Shown: positions 25,383 through 34,472 of the stretch, piece after piece
Layout of the letters: each line of letters begins with the position of its first letter
How positions within the stretch are numbered: position 1 is the stretch's first letter
Assembly: GCA_015069135.1 (NCBI GenBank)
Contig: SVJE01000004.1
Span: 124,001-188,000, forward strand
Length of the DNA: 64,000 bases
Direction: 5' to 3'
DNA from: Oscillospiraceae bacterium
Lineage (GTDB): Bacteria; Bacillota; Clostridia; UBA1212; SIG427
The notes under the pieces: model-generated
What the model saw: the letters and a program-made list of their open reading frames with translations, nothing else
Told to the model about the DNA's origin: nothing
Database searches by the model: none
Position numbers and translations under genes: made by a program

Positions 25383-26575
25383 TGAATAACTCTTTTTACA
25401 GGACAAAAGAATATTGGGTAGATAATTTTATCCGTTTTCTTCTTGACGGTAAAAGGGAGATAACTGCTGATGAAATAGAGACCAGAAAAGAGGTCTTGGG
25501 TCTAAAGTGGCTGAAGGGACCTTTTGTGGTTGCTATGATTGCTCCTGAATATTCAGGGGTAAAACACACAGAGAAAGATAGCAATTTCGGTAAAATAGAA
25601 GAATATGTATCTGAAGCACTTAAGAAACATTTTACCGGATATTATTGTTTAACTAACAGCTACAACAATATATCCGTGCTTATGTGTATGGATGGTGCGA
25701 AAGTGAAACCGGAGCTGACTTCGTTTTTTATTGAACTTAAAGAAAAGCTTACAGATAAATTCGGCCTGGAAGTATATATAGGTATAGGTAGTGTGGCGGA
25801 AAATTATAAGGATATTGTAGTTTCTGCTTCTGATGCCATGGAAATGCTCAGTTTCAAGTATCAGTATGCCGACAGTGGGGTAATCAATATTGCTACAATG
25901 GTTCAGTTCCAGTACAACATGAGCCGTGGTAACGGAATTGAATTTGATCGTGTTATAGGATGTTTTATTGACGGAAATCTTGGTAAAATGGAGATTCGTC
26001 TTAATGAATTGGTTGAAACAGTAAGACACAGAGCCAATGTATCAAAAACCAGTATTAGAAGAACTTTGGTTGAAGTAACGGTACAGATTTTACACACAGC
26101 TTCCAATGCCAATGTTGATGTGGACAAGGTGCTTAACAATACGGATCCATATAATTGGATAATGAAACAGAATCATACAGAGGTTATTACTGAGTGGATA
26201 ATGAAATTAAGCTCAGAACTGTTAAATCTTATAAACAACCGCAGAGAAAATGAAGAAAAACATGTAATACAGCAAGCAAAGCAGTTTATAGAAGAAAATC
26301 TTGCAAGGGTTGACCTGGGACTTTCTCAGATAAGCAAAGAGGTAAATCTTTCAGACACATATTTCAGCCAGCTTTTTAAGAATGAGGTTGGGATGGGAGT
26401 AAATGCATATATTACACAGAACCGTATTGCAAGAGCTCAGATTTTGCTTAAAGAAACGGAACTTACTGCTGCGGATATTTCCAAACAGATAGGTTTCATG
26501 TCCCCGGGATATTTTGGACAGGTATTCAGAAAGGTAACAGGCATAACACCTCAGGAATACAGAAGAAATTCCTAA
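25382..26575 (+). CDS. AraC-family regulator with degenerate GGDEF-like domain
   Basis: The 397-residue protein resembles the C-terminal two thirds of YesN-type regulators but lacks a receiver domain. Residues about 40-150 are a degenerate GGDEF-like sensor region (VYIGIGSVAENYKDIVVSASDAMEML). A helical linker follows, then a C-terminal AraC/XylS double helix-turn-helix (FIEENLARVDLGLSQISKEVNLSDTYFSQLFKNEVG, then ADISKQIGFMSPGYFGQVFRKVTGITPQEYR). It is translationally coupled to pseF and lies before pseI, so it probably controls this block; what it senses is unknown. Confidence 0.88.
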   Translation: MNNSFYRTKEYWVDNFIRFLLDGKREITADEIETRKEVLGLKWLKGPFVVAMIAPEYSGVKHTEKDSNFGKIEEYVSEALKKHFTGYYCLTNSYNNISVLMCMDGAKVKPELTSFFIELKEKLTDKFGLEVYIGIGSVAENYKDIVVSASDAMEMLSFKYQYADSGVINIATMVQFQYNMSRGNGIEFDRVIGCFIDGNLGKMEIRLNELVETVRHRANVSKTSIRRTLVEVTVQILHTASNANVDVDKVLNNTDPYNWIMKQNHTEVITEWIMKLSSELLNLINNRRENEEKHVIQQAKQFIEENLARVDLGLSQISKEVNLSDTYFSQLFKNEVGMGVNAYITQNRIARAQILLKETELTAADISKQIGFMSPGYFGQVFRKVTGITPQEYRRNS

Positions 26576-26664
26576 AAAAATACTATAACCATAAAAAATT
26601 AACATTGAAACAGTAAAAAAAACAATTAGAATTAATAGGGTAATCAGTTAAAGGAGGCAGACAC

Positions 26665-27708
26665 ATGAATCACATGTGGGAAAAAGTCACAAATGGCGAA
26701 GTGTACACAATAGCTGAAATGTCAGGCAACCATGCAGGCAAGCTTGAAAATGCTTTAGCAATAGTTAGGGCAGCTAAGGAAGCCGGTGCGGATTGCTTAA
26801 AAATTCAGACATATACAGCAGATACTATTACATTGGACAGTGACAACGAATGCTTCTTCATTCACGGAGGAACATGGGACGGATACAGACTGTATGAACT
26901 TTACCAGGATGCAGGAACACCTCTTGAATGGAACAAGATTATAAAAGAGGAATGTGAAAAGGTGGGCATTGATTTTCTTTCAACTCCTTTTGACACAACA
27001 GCAGTTGATTTGTTGGAAGAAATCGGTACTGAGATATATAAGATAGCATCTCCTGAACTTATTGACATTCCTTTAATTGAATATGTGGCTTCAAAAGGAA
27101 AGCCTATGCTCATTTCCTGCGGAATGGGTAGTGAAGAAGAAATAAGAGAAGCGGTTGATGCGTGCCATCGTATGGGAAACGACAGAGTTATTCTTCTTAA
27201 GTGTTGCAGTGATTATCCTGCTCAGTATGATGAAATGAATCTTAATGCAATTCCTGATATGCAAAAGAAATTTGGTGTAAAAGTTGGTTTGTCAGATCAT
27301 TCCATGGGAAGCCTTGCTGATGTGGTGGCAGTTGCTTTAGGTGGCTGTGTAATCGAAAAACATATGTGCTTAAGCCGCGAAATTGAAAATCCTGACAGTT
27401 CATTCTCTATGGAACCACAGGAGTTTGCTAAGATGGTTGAAGATGTAAAGAATGCAAGCAAAACTCTGGGTCAGGCTCAGTACAAATTATCTGAGGGCGA
27501 ACAGAGAAGCAGACTTTTCAGAAAGTCCATATTTATTGCAGAAGATGTGGAAGAAGGAACAGTGCTTGATGAAAAAAACTTAAGGGTTGTAAGACCGAGT
27601 AACGGACTTCATCCAAGATACTATAAAGAGCTTTTAGGTAAAAAAGTAACTCGTAAGCTTACAAAGGGAACTCCCTTTGAGTGGAACATGATAGAAACAA
27701 AAAATTGA
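26665..27708 (+). CDS. pseI: Pseudaminic acid synthase-like NeuB-family enzyme
   Basis: The 347-residue protein belongs to the NeuB family, which condenses phosphoenolpyruvate with an amino-sugar to form a nonulosonic acid. The TIM barrel contains IAEMSGNHAG, LKIQTYTADTI, FLSTPFD, KIASPEL, ISCGMG and GLSDHSMG, and the C-terminal SAF (antifreeze-like) domain starts near FRKSIFIAEDV. The insertion TWDGYRLYELYQDAGTP matches the LWDG..LYDLY segment of PseI and is missing from typical NeuB. AAAGGAGG precedes the start after an 89-bp gap, so a separate promoter is possible. PseB, PseC, PseH and PseG are not in the window. Confidence 0.87.
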   Translation: MNHMWEKVTNGEVYTIAEMSGNHAGKLENALAIVRAAKEAGADCLKIQTYTADTITLDSDNECFFIHGGTWDGYRLYELYQDAGTPLEWNKIIKEECEKVGIDFLSTPFDTTAVDLLEEIGTEIYKIASPELIDIPLIEYVASKGKPMLISCGMGSEEEIREAVDACHRMGNDRVILLKCCSDYPAQYDEMNLNAIPDMQKKFGVKVGLSDHSMGSLADVVAVALGGCVIEKHMCLSREIENPDSSFSMEPQEFAKMVEDVKNASKTLGQAQYKLSEGEQRSRLFRKSIFIAEDVEEGTVLDEKNLRVVRPSNGLHPRYYKELLGKKVTRKLTKGTPFEWNMIETKN

Positions 27709-27730
27709 TTAAAAACAAGGAGAGAACATC

Positions 27731-29236
27731 ATGAAGAAAATTTTAGCTTTATTATTATGTCTGGTAATGTGTGTATGTGCTTTTGCAGGTTGCGGTGAAA
27801 ACACAGACTCAGATAAGCCTACTGTATTGACATTAGGTCTTGAACAGGATATTGATAACTTTGATCCTTTCACAAACCAGCAGAACCCATTTGTAAGAAT
27901 TATTAATTTTAACTGCTATGAAACACTTTTCCATTACAACGAAGATATGGAATTGGTAATGGACTTAGCGACGGAGTACAAAAAAGTCGATGATACAACT
28001 TATACTTTCAAATTAAGAGAAGGTGTTAAGTTCCATAATGGTGAAGCTTTTACAGCCGATGACGTTATTTATACAATTAATACAATCAAAGACGAAGCTA
28101 CAGGCGCTTGGAGAAACAGCCAGTATGCAAATGTTGCTGAGATGAAGGCTATTGACTCTCTCAATCTTGAAATTAAGTTGGCAGCTCCTCAGGCAGGCTT
28201 TATTGATAACTTAGCTTACACAGCTATCGTATCAAAGAGCACAACTCCTAAGGATTTAACAACAAAGCCTGTTGGTACAGGTGCTTTCAAGTTTGTAAGC
28301 TGGACTCCAAACGACAGCATTAAGTTTGAAAAGTTTGATGAGTACTGGGAAGCTGATAAAGTAAATGCAGAAGAACTTATCATGAAAGTTATTCCTGACG
28401 CAACAGTAGCTGTAACAAGCTTACAGTCCGGTACAGTTCAGTTCTTGGGTAGCGTTGATATTGAATCTGCTAATACAATTGCTAACGATAACAACCTGGT
28501 TCTTTTGGAATCAAAATATGCAAGTACAGTATATGAAGTTGAAATCGGTCGTCATAACAATCCTGCATTGGCAGATAAGGATGTAGTTAAAGCTATGTTC
28601 CTTGCTTTGGACAGAGAGACAGTTGCTAAAAATGTATTCAGCGGTAAGGCATCTGCTTCAAAGAGCCCATTCCCATCTGCAGCTAAATACTTTGCAGAAG
28701 TTGACACAGATGGTTACGATTTAGAAGAAGCAAAGAAGGTTCTTGCCGGAACAAAATACAAAGATGGTTTCTCATTTGAAGTATATGTTCTTAACAGTGA
28801 TATGGCTTCACAGCAGACAATGATTATCTGGCAGGATGCTCTTAAAGAATTGGGTATCGAAATGAAGATTAACATTTGTGAAGTATCAGTTTGGTTGGAT
28901 GCATACCTTAACAGAAGTTATGATATGATTGCTAACTACTACTCAATGGTAGGTACGGATCCTTCAACTTACTGCTCTGTTATTATGACAGCTTTGGCTG
29001 ATTATCAGACAAAAGACCTTCCTGATCTTAACAAGCTGATTCTTGACAGCGCTAACGGTTCTGACGAAAAAGTTCGTGAAGATGGTTACAAAACAATTCA
29101 GGAGCAGATTGTTGAATATAGACCTGTTGCTTCTTATGTAGAATGCACAAACCTTAACGGTACATCAAAAGACCTGTCTGACATTACTGTAAATGCTATG
29201 GGTCATGCATTCTTGAAGTATGCAAGCTTTAAATAA
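27731..29236 (+). CDS. ABC transporter substrate-binding lipoprotein, SBP family 5
   Basis: The 501-residue lipoprotein has a signal peptide ending in the lipobox FAGCG. Its family 5 features (oligopeptide/dipeptide/nickel type) include ATEYKKVDDTTYTFKLREGVKFHNGEAFTADDV. It captures the solute outside the membrane for the permeases and ATPases that follow. It begins 22 bp after pseI and shares its direction. PepT-family transporters usually take peptides, but the Haemophilus ducreyi Sat system of this family imports sialic acid, so with this neighbourhood a sugar-acid substrate is conceivable. Confidence 0.92.
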   Translation: MKKILALLLCLVMCVCAFAGCGENTDSDKPTVLTLGLEQDIDNFDPFTNQQNPFVRIINFNCYETLFHYNEDMELVMDLATEYKKVDDTTYTFKLREGVKFHNGEAFTADDVIYTINTIKDEATGAWRNSQYANVAEMKAIDSLNLEIKLAAPQAGFIDNLAYTAIVSKSTTPKDLTTKPVGTGAFKFVSWTPNDSIKFEKFDEYWEADKVNAEELIMKVIPDATVAVTSLQSGTVQFLGSVDIESANTIANDNNLVLLESKYASTVYEVEIGRHNNPALADKDVVKAMFLALDRETVAKNVFSGKASASKSPFPSAAKYFAEVDTDGYDLEEAKKVLAGTKYKDGFSFEVYVLNSDMASQQTMIIWQDALKELGIEMKINICEVSVWLDAYLNRSYDMIANYYSMVGTDPSTYCSVIMTALADYQTKDLPDLNKLILDSANGSDEKVREDGYKTIQEQIVEYRPVASYVECTNLNGTSKDLSDITVNAMGHAFLKYASFK

Positions 29237-29255
29237 TTTAAAATAAGTTTACATT

Positions 29256-29284
29256 GGCTGTCCGGTGTTTTTTACCGGGCAGCC
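29256..29284 (+). terminator. Hairpin between binding-protein and permease genes
   Basis: Arms ggctgtccgg (29256-29265) and ccgggcagcc (29275-29284) pair over 10 bp with one G-U. The T-tract is poor, so it may be a partial terminator or an mRNA-stabilising hairpin that favours binding-protein expression. Confidence 0.65.
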
Positions 29285-29312
29285 TTATCCCGTTTTCTAA
29301 AGGAGAGATTTC

Positions 29313-30278
29313 ATGCGTTGGAGTTCAACGTTAAAATATATATGTAAAAGACTTCTTATGTCCATTGCCGTTCTGTTTATTGTGACGGTGATGATTTTTG
29401 TTATTGTAAGACTTTCTCCGGGAGATCCTGTGCAAAGCAGAATAGGACCTTACGGTGACTATTCAGAGGAAAATGTTGCCCGTATAGAAAAAGAACTGGG
29501 CCTTGATAAACCTATGGTTGTTCAGTACGGTATATGGCTTAAAGATTGTTTAAGCGGTAATTTGGGTGTTTCTCTTCGTAATGGTGCTTCAATAACAGAA
29601 ATAGTATTTGATAAATTGGCTGTAAGTCTTGAACTTATAACGGTGGCGATTCTTTTGGCCATACTGATAGCCATACCTTTAGGTATTATATCAGGTATTA
29701 AATCAGGTAGTCCTATTGACCAGGCGGCCAGTGTGTTTTCCACCGGATTTCTGGCTATGCCGAGTTTTTGTACGGGACTTTTGTTAATAGTTGTATTTTC
29801 GGTAAAATTAAAAATTTTACCATCCAACGGATATGTACCATTTTTTGAAAATCCGGAAATGAATATTAAATATCTTATTTTACCGGCCCTTACATTAGGT
29901 CTCTACCTGATTGCAGTATTGACAAGGTTTGTCAGAAGCGAAACTATGGAAGTTGTATCTTCCAACTATGTGCGTACTGCAAGAGCTAAAGGTATGCCTT
30001 CAGGAATAGTAAATAAGAGCCACATACTTAAAAATATTTCCACCACATTAGTTACGGTAGTAGGTATCGAGTTTGCAACTTTGCTGGGTGGTACAGTTAT
30101 TGTAGAGCAGCTTTTCGGATGGTCAGGATTAGGTTGGTATATATGCCAGTCGGTTTCAAACAGAGACTATCCTGCAGTACAGGGTTCAGTCCTTATTATT
30201 GCAGTTGCTTTTGTACTTATTAACTTGTTAATGGATATCCTGTATGTAATATTGGATCCTCGAATTGAATTGGAGTAA
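29313..30278 (+). CDS. ABC transporter permease, DppB/OppB type
   Basis: The 321-residue inner-membrane permease starts with the family's typical first segment (KYICKRLLMSIAVLFIVTVMIFVIVRLSPGDP). It has six membrane segments and the EAA loop (RTARAKGMPSGIVNKSHILKN) that contacts the ATPases. AAGGAG precedes the ATG. DppB-like proteins carry the N-terminal periplasmic-loop GDP motif seen here. Confidence 0.93.
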   Translation: MRWSSTLKYICKRLLMSIAVLFIVTVMIFVIVRLSPGDPVQSRIGPYGDYSEENVARIEKELGLDKPMVVQYGIWLKDCLSGNLGVSLRNGASITEIVFDKLAVSLELITVAILLAILIAIPLGIISGIKSGSPIDQAASVFSTGFLAMPSFCTGLLLIVVFSVKLKILPSNGYVPFFENPEMNIKYLILPALTLGLYLIAVLTRFVRSETMEVVSSNYVRTARAKGMPSGIVNKSHILKNISTTLVTVVGIEFATLLGGTVIVEQLFGWSGLGWYICQSVSNRDYPAVQGSVLIIAVAFVLINLLMDILYVILDPRIELE

Positions 30279-30280
30279 GC

Positions 30281-31105
30281 ATGTTAAAGAAAACGAGAAA
30301 AATTAATTTTGTTACTATATTTGCCCTGGTAATACTGACAATAGTTATTGCCATGGTGCTGTTTCCTGCGCTATTTACCTCATATGACCCATTGAAAGTT
30401 GATATGACAAAGAAACTTTTAGCTCCTTGCGGGGAACATATTTTAGGCACTGACGAATACGGAAGAGATATTTTCTGCCGTATAGTTTACGGAGCAAGAA
30501 GCTCTGTATGTGTAGGTCTTGGTACAGCAATTCTTTCTGCCCTTATTGGAGTGCCTTTGGGATTGGTAGCCGGATACTACGGCGGTAAAGCTGATAATAT
30601 TATTATGAGAATAATGGATGCTTTCCAGTCTTTCCCGTCTATACTTTTGGCTATACTTTTAAGTACAATTTTCGACACTTCCATATTGTCTTTGATTCTC
30701 ACAATTTCCGCTGTAAGCTTCCCAAGATTTGCAAAGCTTGTTAGAGGAAATGTGCTGGTTATTAAGAAACAGGACTATGTGGCTGCTGCTAAAGTTGCCG
30801 GCGTAAGTAACAGTTATATAATGTTTAATACAATACTTAAAAACTGTATGTCTGTTGTAGTTATCCAGTTTTCAATGCTGACTGCTACAGCCATACTTAT
30901 TGAAGCAGGAATGAGCTTTTTAGGCCTTGGTCTTGAGCCTCCGGCACCGGCATGGGGTTCAATGCTTTTCTATGCTAATAAATATGTAAATTCAAGCATT
31001 TCCTATGTGTTAAGCCCAACCTTTACAATATTCTTGGTGGTGCTTAGTATAAACCTTTTAGGTGATGCTTTAAGAGATATACTTGATCCTAAAAAGAAGA
31101 GCTGA
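30281..31105 (+). CDS. ABC transporter permease, DppC/OppC type
   Basis: The 274-residue permease pairs with the preceding one. After the first membrane segment it shows the family motif HILGTDEYGRDIFCRIVYGARSS, then five more segments and the EAA loop (DYVAAAKVAGVSNSYIMFNTILKN). It ends with LGDALRDILDPK, typical of DppC. It starts 2 bp after the previous stop with GGAG in the previous reading frame. Confidence 0.93.
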   Translation: MLKKTRKINFVTIFALVILTIVIAMVLFPALFTSYDPLKVDMTKKLLAPCGEHILGTDEYGRDIFCRIVYGARSSVCVGLGTAILSALIGVPLGLVAGYYGGKADNIIMRIMDAFQSFPSILLAILLSTIFDTSILSLILTISAVSFPRFAKLVRGNVLVIKKQDYVAAAKVAGVSNSYIMFNTILKNCMSVVVIQFSMLTATAILIEAGMSFLGLGLEPPAPAWGSMLFYANKYVNSSISYVLSPTFTIFLVVLSINLLGDALRDILDPKKKS

Positions 31106-31112
31106 GGATAAA

Positions 31113-32081
31113 ATGAATATACTTGAGATTAAAAATTTAACTACTGAATTATCAGGTGACAGAGGTATAGTAAAGGCTGTTGACAATGTAAGTCTTACAC
31201 TTAAAAAGGGTGAAATCCTTGGCCTTGTCGGAGAATCCGGCTGTGGTAAGAGTATGACTTCCATGTCTATAATGCAGCTGTTGCCTGAAAGACAGTCTAA
31301 AATAAGCGGTGAAATAATTTTTGACGGTAATAATTTACTGGATTTATCTAAAAAACAGATGAATGAAATTCGTGGAAATAAAATAGCCATGATATTTCAG
31401 GATGTGATGACATCATTGAATCCTTTAATGACAATAGGCCGCCAGATTATGGAACCTATGATGGTTCATAAGGGGATGAGTAAGGCGGAGGCAAGAACGG
31501 AAGCTATAAGACTTCTTGATGCTGTAGGAATCCCTATGCCTGAAAAACGTGTTGATGAATATCCTAACTCGTTATCAGGAGGTATGAGACAGAGAGTTAT
31601 GATTGCAATTGCAATCTCATGTAAACCTAAAATTCTTATAGCAGATGAGCCAACAACTGCCCTTGATGTTACAATTCAGGCTCAGATATTGGAGCTTATG
31701 AAGAAAATAAGGGAAGAAAACGAAACTTCTATAATTATGATTTCTCACGATTTAGGCGTAATTTCTGAAATGTGTGACAGAGCAGCAATTATGTACTGTG
31801 GGAACATTGTAGAAGAAGGTACAATAGATCAGATATTTGAAAACCCTGTCCACCCTTATACAAAAGGTCTTCTTAAGAGTATTCCGTCTCTGGATAAGCA
31901 GGTGGATGAACTTTACAGTATTCCCGGCGTGGTTCCTAATCTTTATAACCTTCCTGTGGGATGTAAATTTGCTGACAGATGCCCTGAAGCTTGTGAAGAA
32001 TGCAGCAAGGGAAGACCTGCGCGTTTTGAAGTGGAACCGGGTCATTATGTAAGTTGCAGAGGAGGAATAGTAAATGGATAA
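31113..32081 (+). CDS. ABC transporter ATPase, DppD/OppD type
   Basis: The 322-residue ATPase has Walker A (GESGCGKS), Q-loop (FQDVMTSLNP), the signature LSGGMRQRV, Walker B (ILIADEPTTALD) and the H-loop His (ISHDLG). The C-terminal oligopeptide-type extension has the Cys pattern CKFADRCPEACEEC, which in this family can hold an iron-sulfur cluster. I use the ATG at 31113, after GAGGAT; an earlier in-frame codon lies within the permease gene. It overlaps the next ATPase by 8 bp. Confidence 0.94.
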   Translation: MNILEIKNLTTELSGDRGIVKAVDNVSLTLKKGEILGLVGESGCGKSMTSMSIMQLLPERQSKISGEIIFDGNNLLDLSKKQMNEIRGNKIAMIFQDVMTSLNPLMTIGRQIMEPMMVHKGMSKAEARTEAIRLLDAVGIPMPEKRVDEYPNSLSGGMRQRVMIAIAISCKPKILIADEPTTALDVTIQAQILELMKKIREENETSIIMISHDLGVISEMCDRAAIMYCGNIVEEGTIDQIFENPVHPYTKGLLKSIPSLDKQVDELYSIPGVVPNLYNLPVGCKFADRCPEACEECSKGRPARFEVEPGHYVSCRGGIVNG

Positions 32082-33030
32082 GACTCCGATTATTACATTA
32101 AAAGATGTTAAGGTTCACTTTCCGCAGTCTCAAGGATTCAAAAAGAAATTCTTGCGTGCTGTAGATGGTGTTTCATTCTCAATATATCAGGGTGAAACAG
32201 TAGGTCTTGTTGGTGAATCAGGTTGTGGAAAATCCACATTAGGTAAGGCGATTGTGGGCTTACTCAAACCAACAGCGGGACAGATATTTTACCATGATAA
32301 TGACATTACAAAACTAAAAAAAGATGATTTTGTAAAATATCGTAAAAATGTCCAAATGATTTTCCAGGATCCTGCCGCTTCATTAAATCCCAGACTTAAA
32401 GTGTCTCAGATAGTAATGGAATCATTACTTAAAAATGTGGATATGTCAAAGCAGGAGAAAAAAGAATTGGTAAAAAAGATGATTAAGACTGTAGGTCTTT
32501 CTGATGATGCTCCTGATAAATATCCTCACGAATTTTCAGGCGGTCAGCAGCAACGTGTGGGAATCGCCAGAAGTTTAGTATTGAATCCTGAATTTATTGT
32601 ATGTGATGAAGCAGTTTCAGCTTTGGATGTATCTGTTCAGGCTCAGATACTTAACCTCTTGTTACAACTCAAAAAAGATTATAATCTGACATATTTGTTT
32701 ATATCCCACAATCTTTCAGTGGTAAAACACATGTGTGACAGAATCGTTGTAATGTATCTGGGTAAAATTGTTGAAATCGGCAGTCGGGACCAGGTTTTTG
32801 AAAATCCGTTACACCCATATACTAAAGCCCTTTTATCAGCTATTCCTGTAGCCGGAAAAAAGGAGAGGGAGAATCGTATTGTGTTAACAGGGGACCTTCC
32901 CAGTCCTACAGATGTTATTGAGGGATGTGCTTTCCACAACAGATGTTATGAGTGTTGTGAAGAGTGCAATGTAAAATGTCCGGAACTAAGAGAAGTCGAA
33001 CCGGGTCATTTTGTAAGTTGTATTAAATAA
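32074..33030 (+). CDS. ABC transporter ATPase, DppF/OppF type
   Basis: The 318-residue ATPase carries Walker A (GESGCGKST), Q-loop (FQDPAASLNPR), signature FSGGQQQRVGIARSL, Walker B (FIVCDEAVSALD) and the C-terminal Cys-rich extension (CAFHNRCYECCEEC). It is the second half of the heterodimeric motor and the last gene of the transporter. GGAGGAATAG before the ATG lies in the previous gene. A strong terminator follows. Confidence 0.94.
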   Translation: MDKTPIITLKDVKVHFPQSQGFKKKFLRAVDGVSFSIYQGETVGLVGESGCGKSTLGKAIVGLLKPTAGQIFYHDNDITKLKKDDFVKYRKNVQMIFQDPAASLNPRLKVSQIVMESLLKNVDMSKQEKKELVKKMIKTVGLSDDAPDKYPHEFSGGQQQRVGIARSLVLNPEFIVCDEAVSALDVSVQAQILNLLLQLKKDYNLTYLFISHNLSVVKHMCDRIVVMYLGKIVEIGSRDQVFENPLHPYTKALLSAIPVAGKKERENRIVLTGDLPSPTDVIEGCAFHNRCYECCEECNVKCPELREVEPGHFVSCIK

Positions 33031-33041
33031 TAGGTATAAAA

Positions 33042-33076
33042 AAAACGGACTCAACTTTGTATGTTGGGTCCGTTTT
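33042..33076. terminator. Bidirectional terminator between converging operons
   Basis: Arms aaaacggactcaac (33042-33055) and gttgggtccgtttt (33063-33076) pair over 14 bp (one G-U), loop of 7 nt, with T-tracts on both strands. It separates the transporter operon from the minus-strand GltS-like gene. Confidence 0.92.
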
Positions 33077-33089
33077 GTGTATATACAAT

Positions 33090-34472
33090 TTATTTTCTTT
33101 TCTTAAAGATTTTTGATCTGAATAATATTACATTCATAACCACAAAGAATGCTGTCAATAAAATTAGTGTAAGCACGGGATTTTTTGGTGCCAGCGTAGC
33201 CAGAATCATCATTGGAAAACCAAATACAATAGCGGGGAAATTCTGATAAACCATATTGTCTGCAGCAGGGGTTTTAAAGTCAGGGTCAATTTCTCTTAAA
33301 AGGATAGTTCCTGTACTTGCAGTTCCTGTAAGCATACCATACATCATAAGGAACTGCTCTTCTTTGTAGTCTTTAAATAATGTATTTACTACTATTCTGT
33401 TGTATACGTATGAAATAATCAGACCTACAACACCTAATATGGAAATGACACCCCAGTAATTTTCCAGGAGACCGAGACGAATAGCTGCAATGCCTGCTAC
33501 AACCATGATGTCGAAAAAGAAGTTGCTGATTCTTGTCATAAGAAAATCGTTAACATAGTCTTTTTTCATAATGGAGGTCTTACGACAAAGTCCTATAACT
33601 GCTTTTACAATAGTAGCTGAAAGCACACCCAGTAAGAAGTTAAAGCCGTAGATAACTGCCTTCATTCCCGGAAGAAGACTACCCAGCAGGAACATAAGAA
33701 GGAAAGTGATAAAGTAAGATAATACAACAATACCTACCTGTACAGTCATCTTATCCATGCTTCCTTGCATGGGGATTTCATTTTTAGACTGGATTTCATC
33801 TGATTTCAGATTATCGCCGTCTTCTGAACCATCAAGAACAATTGTGCCTCTCTTTTTCAGAATATTAAGATGAATAACACCACCTATACTGGCGCTTAAA
33901 AAACCCAAAGCTGCAATGGTAAGACCAAAACTTTTACCACCAACAAAACCGTTTGTTGTTTCATAAATCGTACCGTAGTTCATAGCCTGACCGGTTCCCT
34001 GACCATAGCCGAAAGGTAACAGAATTCCTGCTGCAGGGAAGAAGTCTTTTATAACCATTGCCGCTACTATGGTTATTGCCATACCTAAAACACCCTGGAT
34101 CAGATAAGTTGAAACTGTTGTTACACCGGTATTGAAAATTTCTATACTGCGCTGTTTTGTGAGTTTACCTTTTGAAGATTTAAGGGAAGATGCAATAAAT
34201 CCTAAAGCCAGAGTATGATAAGTTATTATTTCCAGATTATCATATCCGTTTCCACCAAAAAATGCTGTTTCGAAAAGTGGAGTAGCAGAAAAAATATCAT
34301 AAATACCTGCTATTGCCAAAAGAATTACACCACCAAGAACAGATGTGGGAATCAATGACATACGTAAGAATTTTATACTTTTTTTCAACCAGTTAGCTAA
34401 CAATAAGCTAAGCAATAAAAGGGCCATTAAGTTTAATCCGCCCCATACACTAAAGTCCCAAAAATTTGACAT
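33090..34472 (-). CDS. Sodium/glutamate symporter-like carrier (GltS family)
   Basis: The 460-residue protein has about 12 membrane segments in two inverted halves with the GltS-type reentrant motifs LPFGYGQGTGQAMNYG and MYGMLTGTASTGT. A hydrophilic loop (residues about 215-245, GSEDGDNLKSDEIQSKNE) separates the halves. GltS proteins take up glutamate with sodium; divergent members of this superfamily have unknown substrates, so the solute is uncertain. The start overlaps the acyltransferase gene end by 23 bp, suggesting coupling. Confidence 0.85.
   Translation of the reverse strand: MSNFWDFSVWGGLNLMALLLLSLLLANWLKKSIKFLRMSLIPTSVLGGVILLAIAGIYDIFSATPLFETAFFGGNGYDNLEIITYHTLALGFIASSLKSSKGKLTKQRSIEIFNTGVTTVSTYLIQGVLGMAITIVAAMVIKDFFPAAGILLPFGYGQGTGQAMNYGTIYETTNGFVGGKSFGLTIAALGFLSASIGGVIHLNILKKRGTIVLDGSEDGDNLKSDEIQSKNEIPMQGSMDKMTVQVGIVVLSYFITFLLMFLLGSLLPGMKAVIYGFNFLLGVLSATIVKAVIGLCRKTSIMKKDYVNDFLMTRISNFFFDIMVVAGIAAIRLGLLENYWGVISILGVVGLIISYVYNRIVVNTLFKDYKEEQFLMMYGMLTGTASTGTILLREIDPDFKTPAADNMVYQNFPAIVFGFPMMILATLAPKNPVLTLILLTAFFVVMNVILFRSKIFKKRK

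Noticed and set aside
29256..29284. Riboswitch before the permease gene
   Set aside because: It is a single short hairpin without any conserved riboswitch core; a partial terminator explains it.
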